Assembly: GCA_019744815.1 (NCBI GenBank)
Contig: JAIEUA010000015.1
Coordinates: forward strand, 1 to 46,172
Origin: Phycisphaerales bacterium
GTDB lineage: Bacteria > Planctomycetota > Phycisphaerae > Phycisphaerales > UBA1924
Direction: 5' to 3'
DNA length: 46,172 bases
In this document: piece after piece, positions 44,226 through 46,172 of the stretch
How the letters are laid out: every line of letters starts with the position of its first letter
Numbering within the stretch: position 1 is the stretch's first letter
Notes under the pieces: model-generated
What the model saw: the letters and a program-made list of their open reading frames with translations, nothing else
Databases searched by the model: none
Told to the model about the DNA's origin: nothing
Translations under genes and position numbers: made by a program

Positions 44226-44245
44226 CCGGCAGATTCATCTGCCGG
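44226..44245. repeat. CCGGCAGA-TTCA-TCTGCCGG palindrome
   Basis: A perfect eight-base-pair palindromic repeat overlaps the 3' end of the minus-strand lipoprotein gene (stop at 44235). The encoded C-terminal tail (SSAPAGAGRERGDGSATGR) is compositionally odd and probably repeat-derived. Confidence 0.55.
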
Positions 44246-45146
44246 TCGCCGACCCATCCCCTCTTTCTCTTCCAGCCCCAGCAGGGGCGGACGAATCGTG
44301 CCGCACTCCAGCGATCAACTGCACGCTGTCCCCTCCAACGGCAAAGGTCCCATCTCCCTTGTACAAGAACACCGCGTCGATGCCCGAGCTTCCTCCCCCA
44401 TGGTGAACACGATCCCAGCAATCGGCATCGCTATCAGCCACACCCCCTCGGACTCGCAGCGCAACAACTTGACGATCGGAGTCAACGAGCGCTCGGACAA
44501 CCAGCGGCGAAGGGCACAGCCGCCGTCCATCCGCCGCCGAACCGCTGACGCGAATCTCCGTGTCGCCGATCGTCAGGAAGCCGTCCCCGTTCAGTTCCAA
44601 GCGAAGCACCAGATCGTGCGAGCGGCCATCGGGCGTCTTGAACGTCCTGATCGTGCGCACTCTGGTCGCCTTCATGTTCTTGCTGACAAACACATCGCTC
44701 CCATCAACCCACTCCGAGCCCCACGAGAGCTGCGGCGACGCCTCGCCGGTCGCCTTCTCGATAAGCACCTTCAGTGGATCGCTTTGATTGTGAAACGGGT
44801 ACTGCATGGAGGATCCGTCGGAATCAACCTCCCTGCGAGCCCGTGAAACGAATTCAGTCGGGCTCACGATCCATGCTTCGATTCGGTAACTCGAGGTGTC
44901 CGGTAAGGTCACGGTCACCGAACCGCCCTCGTCCGAGCGAGCGATGGCTGTCCGAGGGGACGGAATCCGCATGACGTACCGGCTCGGATGGACCGTCACA
45001 ATCGCGCCTCGCAACGGCTGCCCGCTCTCATCGCGAATCGTCACCTTCGAAAGCGTGTACCGCGTGCAGGAGCCGAGCAGCATGCCCGACACGCACATGA
45101 CGATCCAGACCAGAGACGACCCGCAACACCCTCGTACGCGCATCAT
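44235..45146 (-). CDS. Uncharacterised lipoprotein with carboxypeptidase-regulatory-like domain
   Basis: The 303-residue product starts MMRVRGCCGSSLVWIVMCVSGMLLGSC, a lipoprotein signal with lipobox LGSC. It then has an N-terminal beta domain (TLSKVTIRDESGQPLRGAIVTVHPS) of the kind used as carboxypeptidase-regulatory or CNA-B-type spacers (LRGAIVTV is the hallmark). A second beta region (about 160-270: LVLRLELNGDGFLTIGDTEIRVSG) follows. No enzymatic motif is visible. The last 20 residues coincide with a palindromic repeat at 44226-44245. Surface-anchored binding or structural role is inferred. Confidence 0.65.
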   Translation of the reverse strand: MMRVRGCCGSSLVWIVMCVSGMLLGSCTRYTLSKVTIRDESGQPLRGAIVTVHPSRYVMRIPSPRTAIARSDEGGSVTVTLPDTSSYRIEAWIVSPTEFVSRARREVDSDGSSMQYPFHNQSDPLKVLIEKATGEASPQLSWGSEWVDGSDVFVSKNMKATRVRTIRTFKTPDGRSHDLVLRLELNGDGFLTIGDTEIRVSGSAADGRRLCPSPLVVRALVDSDRQVVALRVRGGVADSDADCWDRVHHGGGSSGIDAVFLYKGDGTFAVGGDSVQLIAGVRHDSSAPAGAGRERGDGSATGR

Positions 45147-45389
45147 CCATCGACCTCCGTCAAGCGGATAGAAGCGGACAGACCTGTGTAGTCAGCATAT
45201 CGAATGAGCCAGACATCAAGCGGACCGAGCGACTGGTTTGTGCACAACCGCCCTGCACCAACCCGACACAGCCACGCTCCTCCCAAGGCCCAAAGGGCCG
45301 CCCGTCCCAAGCCCGGGGCGCCGATCGGCGGCTTCGTACACTTCGAGCAATCGAAGTCCGCGACAGCTCCTGCTTCTCGGAGTTCAAGA

Positions 45390-45836
45390 GTGACAAGGTT
45401 CCTCGAACACTTCAGGGCAATTCTGGCCGGGCGCTCCGAGGAAGAGATTGGGTCGTTTCTCATCAATTTTCCACATCTAGTAGCTGTGTCTGATGACGAC
45501 GATGAGTTCGGTTGCCCGGGCGATGAACTGGATACTGAAGAGCTCGAGAGATGCTGCTTCGAAATGGCCTTGTTCTGTGTCCAATCGGAGGAAACCGGTT
45601 GGCACGCTCCGAGTCGAAAGTTCGCTGATAACTCGATCAACTGGTGGAGCAGGTTGCCGCTGTCATCTCGTGCCCGTTACCTGAGAGAGTTGTCCAAACG
45701 AATTCCATTCCCCGATCGATGTGTGGTGCTGACGGATTGGATGCTCGATCTCGCTTCAGAGATCGACGGATACATCCCGCGATTCGAGGAGAGAATTCGA
45801 GCGAACCTTGAACTTGATGGCCCGACTCCGCCTTGA
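45390..45836 (+). CDS. Uncharacterised small protein
   Basis: The 148-residue product starts at GTG 45390, which has GGAG eight to eleven bases upstream and begins MTRFLEHFRAILAGRSEEEIGSFLIN. The core is acidic (LVAVSDDDDEFGCPGDELDTEELERCC) with Cys clusters, and the end (PFPDRCVVLTDWMLDLASEIDGYIPRFEERI) is helical. A longer in-frame version from 45204 adds a Pro/Arg-rich N-terminus that looks non-coding. No family recognised. More AT-rich than the metabolic genes around it. Confidence 0.5.
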   Translation: MTRFLEHFRAILAGRSEEEIGSFLINFPHLVAVSDDDDEFGCPGDELDTEELERCCFEMALFCVQSEETGWHAPSRKFADNSINWWSRLPLSSRARYLRELSKRIPFPDRCVVLTDWMLDLASEIDGYIPRFEERIRANLELDGPTPP

Positions 45837-45857
45837 GGGCAGGATGGCTTCTACCTC

Positions 45858-45888
45858 GTGCCACTGACCTTGCCCTGAAGGTCAGCAC
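45858..45888 (+). repeat. REP-like hairpin, copy G (single)
   Basis: GTGCCA, CTGACCTT, loop GCCCTG, AAGGTCAG, then CACC. An eight-base-pair perfect stem, sharing stem bases with copy F and the flank of all copies. It lies just after the stop codon of the preceding gene. Confidence 0.7.
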
Positions 45889-45916
45889 CTCCGCCGCTCC
45901 AAGCCCGATCCCCACC

Positions 45917-45940
45917 GCGCACAACGCCGTCGTTGTGCGC
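45917..45940. repeat. Hairpin GCGCACAAC / GTTGTGCGC, second copy
   Basis: The same nine-base arms as at 8197-8220 with loop GCCGTC, in the non-coding gap before the last gene. Confidence 0.65.
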
Positions 45941-46086
45941 ACAACCCCGTTGCTGCGCCGTCAATCTTCACCGCGAACCCCACCAACCCGTTGAATCACC
46001 CCCCGCATCCATGAGACACTACGGGAAGTGGAGCAGTGGGGCAGCGGAGGAGTGGGGCAGTGAAGCAGGGGAAAGGGGGAGGGGCC

Positions 46087-46172
46087 GTGCCGCAGGTTGA
46101 AAGCCGTGACAACTTCATCCCCACCGACCACGAGCGCCGCGTGCTGCTCGAGTTGATCCAATCCCCGCAGGA
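46087..46172 (+). CDS. Start of an uncharacterised gene, truncated by the window edge
   Basis: GTG at 46087 follows a purine-rich tract (46020-46086, including GGGGGAGGGG) and reads MPQVESRDNFIPTDHERRVLLELIQSPQ, then runs off the window at 46172. Too short to assign. Confidence 0.4.
   Translation, partial: MPQVESRDNFIPTDHERRVLLELIQSPQ

Noticed and set aside
44226..44245. Palindrome as a terminator of the minus-strand lipoprotein gene
   Set aside because: It overlaps the end of the coding region and has no T run; more likely a repeat element.
46020..46086. Purine-rich tract before the last gene as a C/T-type leader
   Set aside because: Orientation is opposite to the other tracts; it may simply include an extended Shine-Dalgarno.

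Overview
The window reads as a high-GC planctomycete chromosome, most likely class Phycisphaerae. This is inferred from gene style rather than from any rRNA, since none is present. Supporting traits are: secreted proteins ending in paired dockerin-like repeats of the form ADLNxDxxVDDxDFxxF; short C-terminal sorting signals of PEP-CTERM type (hydrophobic stretch followed by RRRR); a prepilin-type protein starting RRAFTLIELLIVIAII and carrying an H-X9-DG-like segment; the NPTRKRG repeat peptide; and non-coding pyrimidine tracts in front of genes. No phage, CRISPR array, tRNA or rRNA was recognised. The only hint of an insertion sequence is a pair of short direct repeats at the left edge.

Layout. 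1-5.2 kb: a REP-like repeat pair, 6-phosphofructokinase (minus), dprA, a long unexplained leader, lexA, and a membrane-anchored thioredoxin-like protein (minus). 5.3-10.5 kb: a secreted six-repeat protein, a DinB-fold protein, a small HTH-like gene whose 3' end has been overrun by repeats, an uncharacterised protein, a PEP-CTERM gene broken by an amber codon, and a macrodomain protein. 10.6-13.7 kb: a pseudopilin-like protein, asnS, and an H-X9-DG prepilin-type protein. 13.7-15.9 kb: an AT-richer island with two orphan genes. 15.9-19.9 kb: a GT-C-like membrane glycosyltransferase and the ribosomal protein operon rplK-rplA-rplJ, which ends in a strong terminator with no rplL. 20.0-22.1 kb: a TetR regulator, an SDR and a carboxymuconolactone-decarboxylase-like protein, with a matching operator in front of each of the first two genes. 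22.2-27.3 kb: three secreted proteins (14 FG-GAP repeats plus dockerin-like; lectin-like plus dockerin-like; small Kazal-like). 27.5-31.9 kb: DNA glycosylase (fpg), cytochrome b561, a hicA (frameshifted)/hicB pair, imidazolonepropionase and a GNAT. 32-38.9 kb: patatin lipoprotein, Eis-like acetyltransferase, a WbaP-type sugar transferase, a PmtA-like methyltransferase and an FHA-GAF histidine kinase. 39-46.2 kb: a PEP-CTERM protein, a second DinB-fold protein, a ROK glucokinase divergent from phosphoenolpyruvate carboxykinase, three uncharacterised genes, and a gene that runs off the right edge.

How the genes work together. Central carbon metabolism is represented by pfkA, glk and pckA. glk and pckA are divergent, so one intergenic region separates a glycolytic from a gluconeogenic gene. 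DNA maintenance is represented by dprA, lexA and fpg. The secreted proteins with dockerin-like or PEP-CTERM ends belong to the large exported repertoire typical of this group. The tetR-SDR-CMD block looks like a small autoregulated stress or detoxification unit.

Most notable signals: a dispersed hairpin family whose stems vary with compensation while loop (near GCTCTG) and flank (GTGCCA) stay constant; a leaderless tetR with paired operators; an amber-split PEP-CTERM gene; a frameshifted hicA; a ribosomal operon lacking rplL; and pyrimidine tracts that replace the Shine-Dalgarno sequence in front of several genes.
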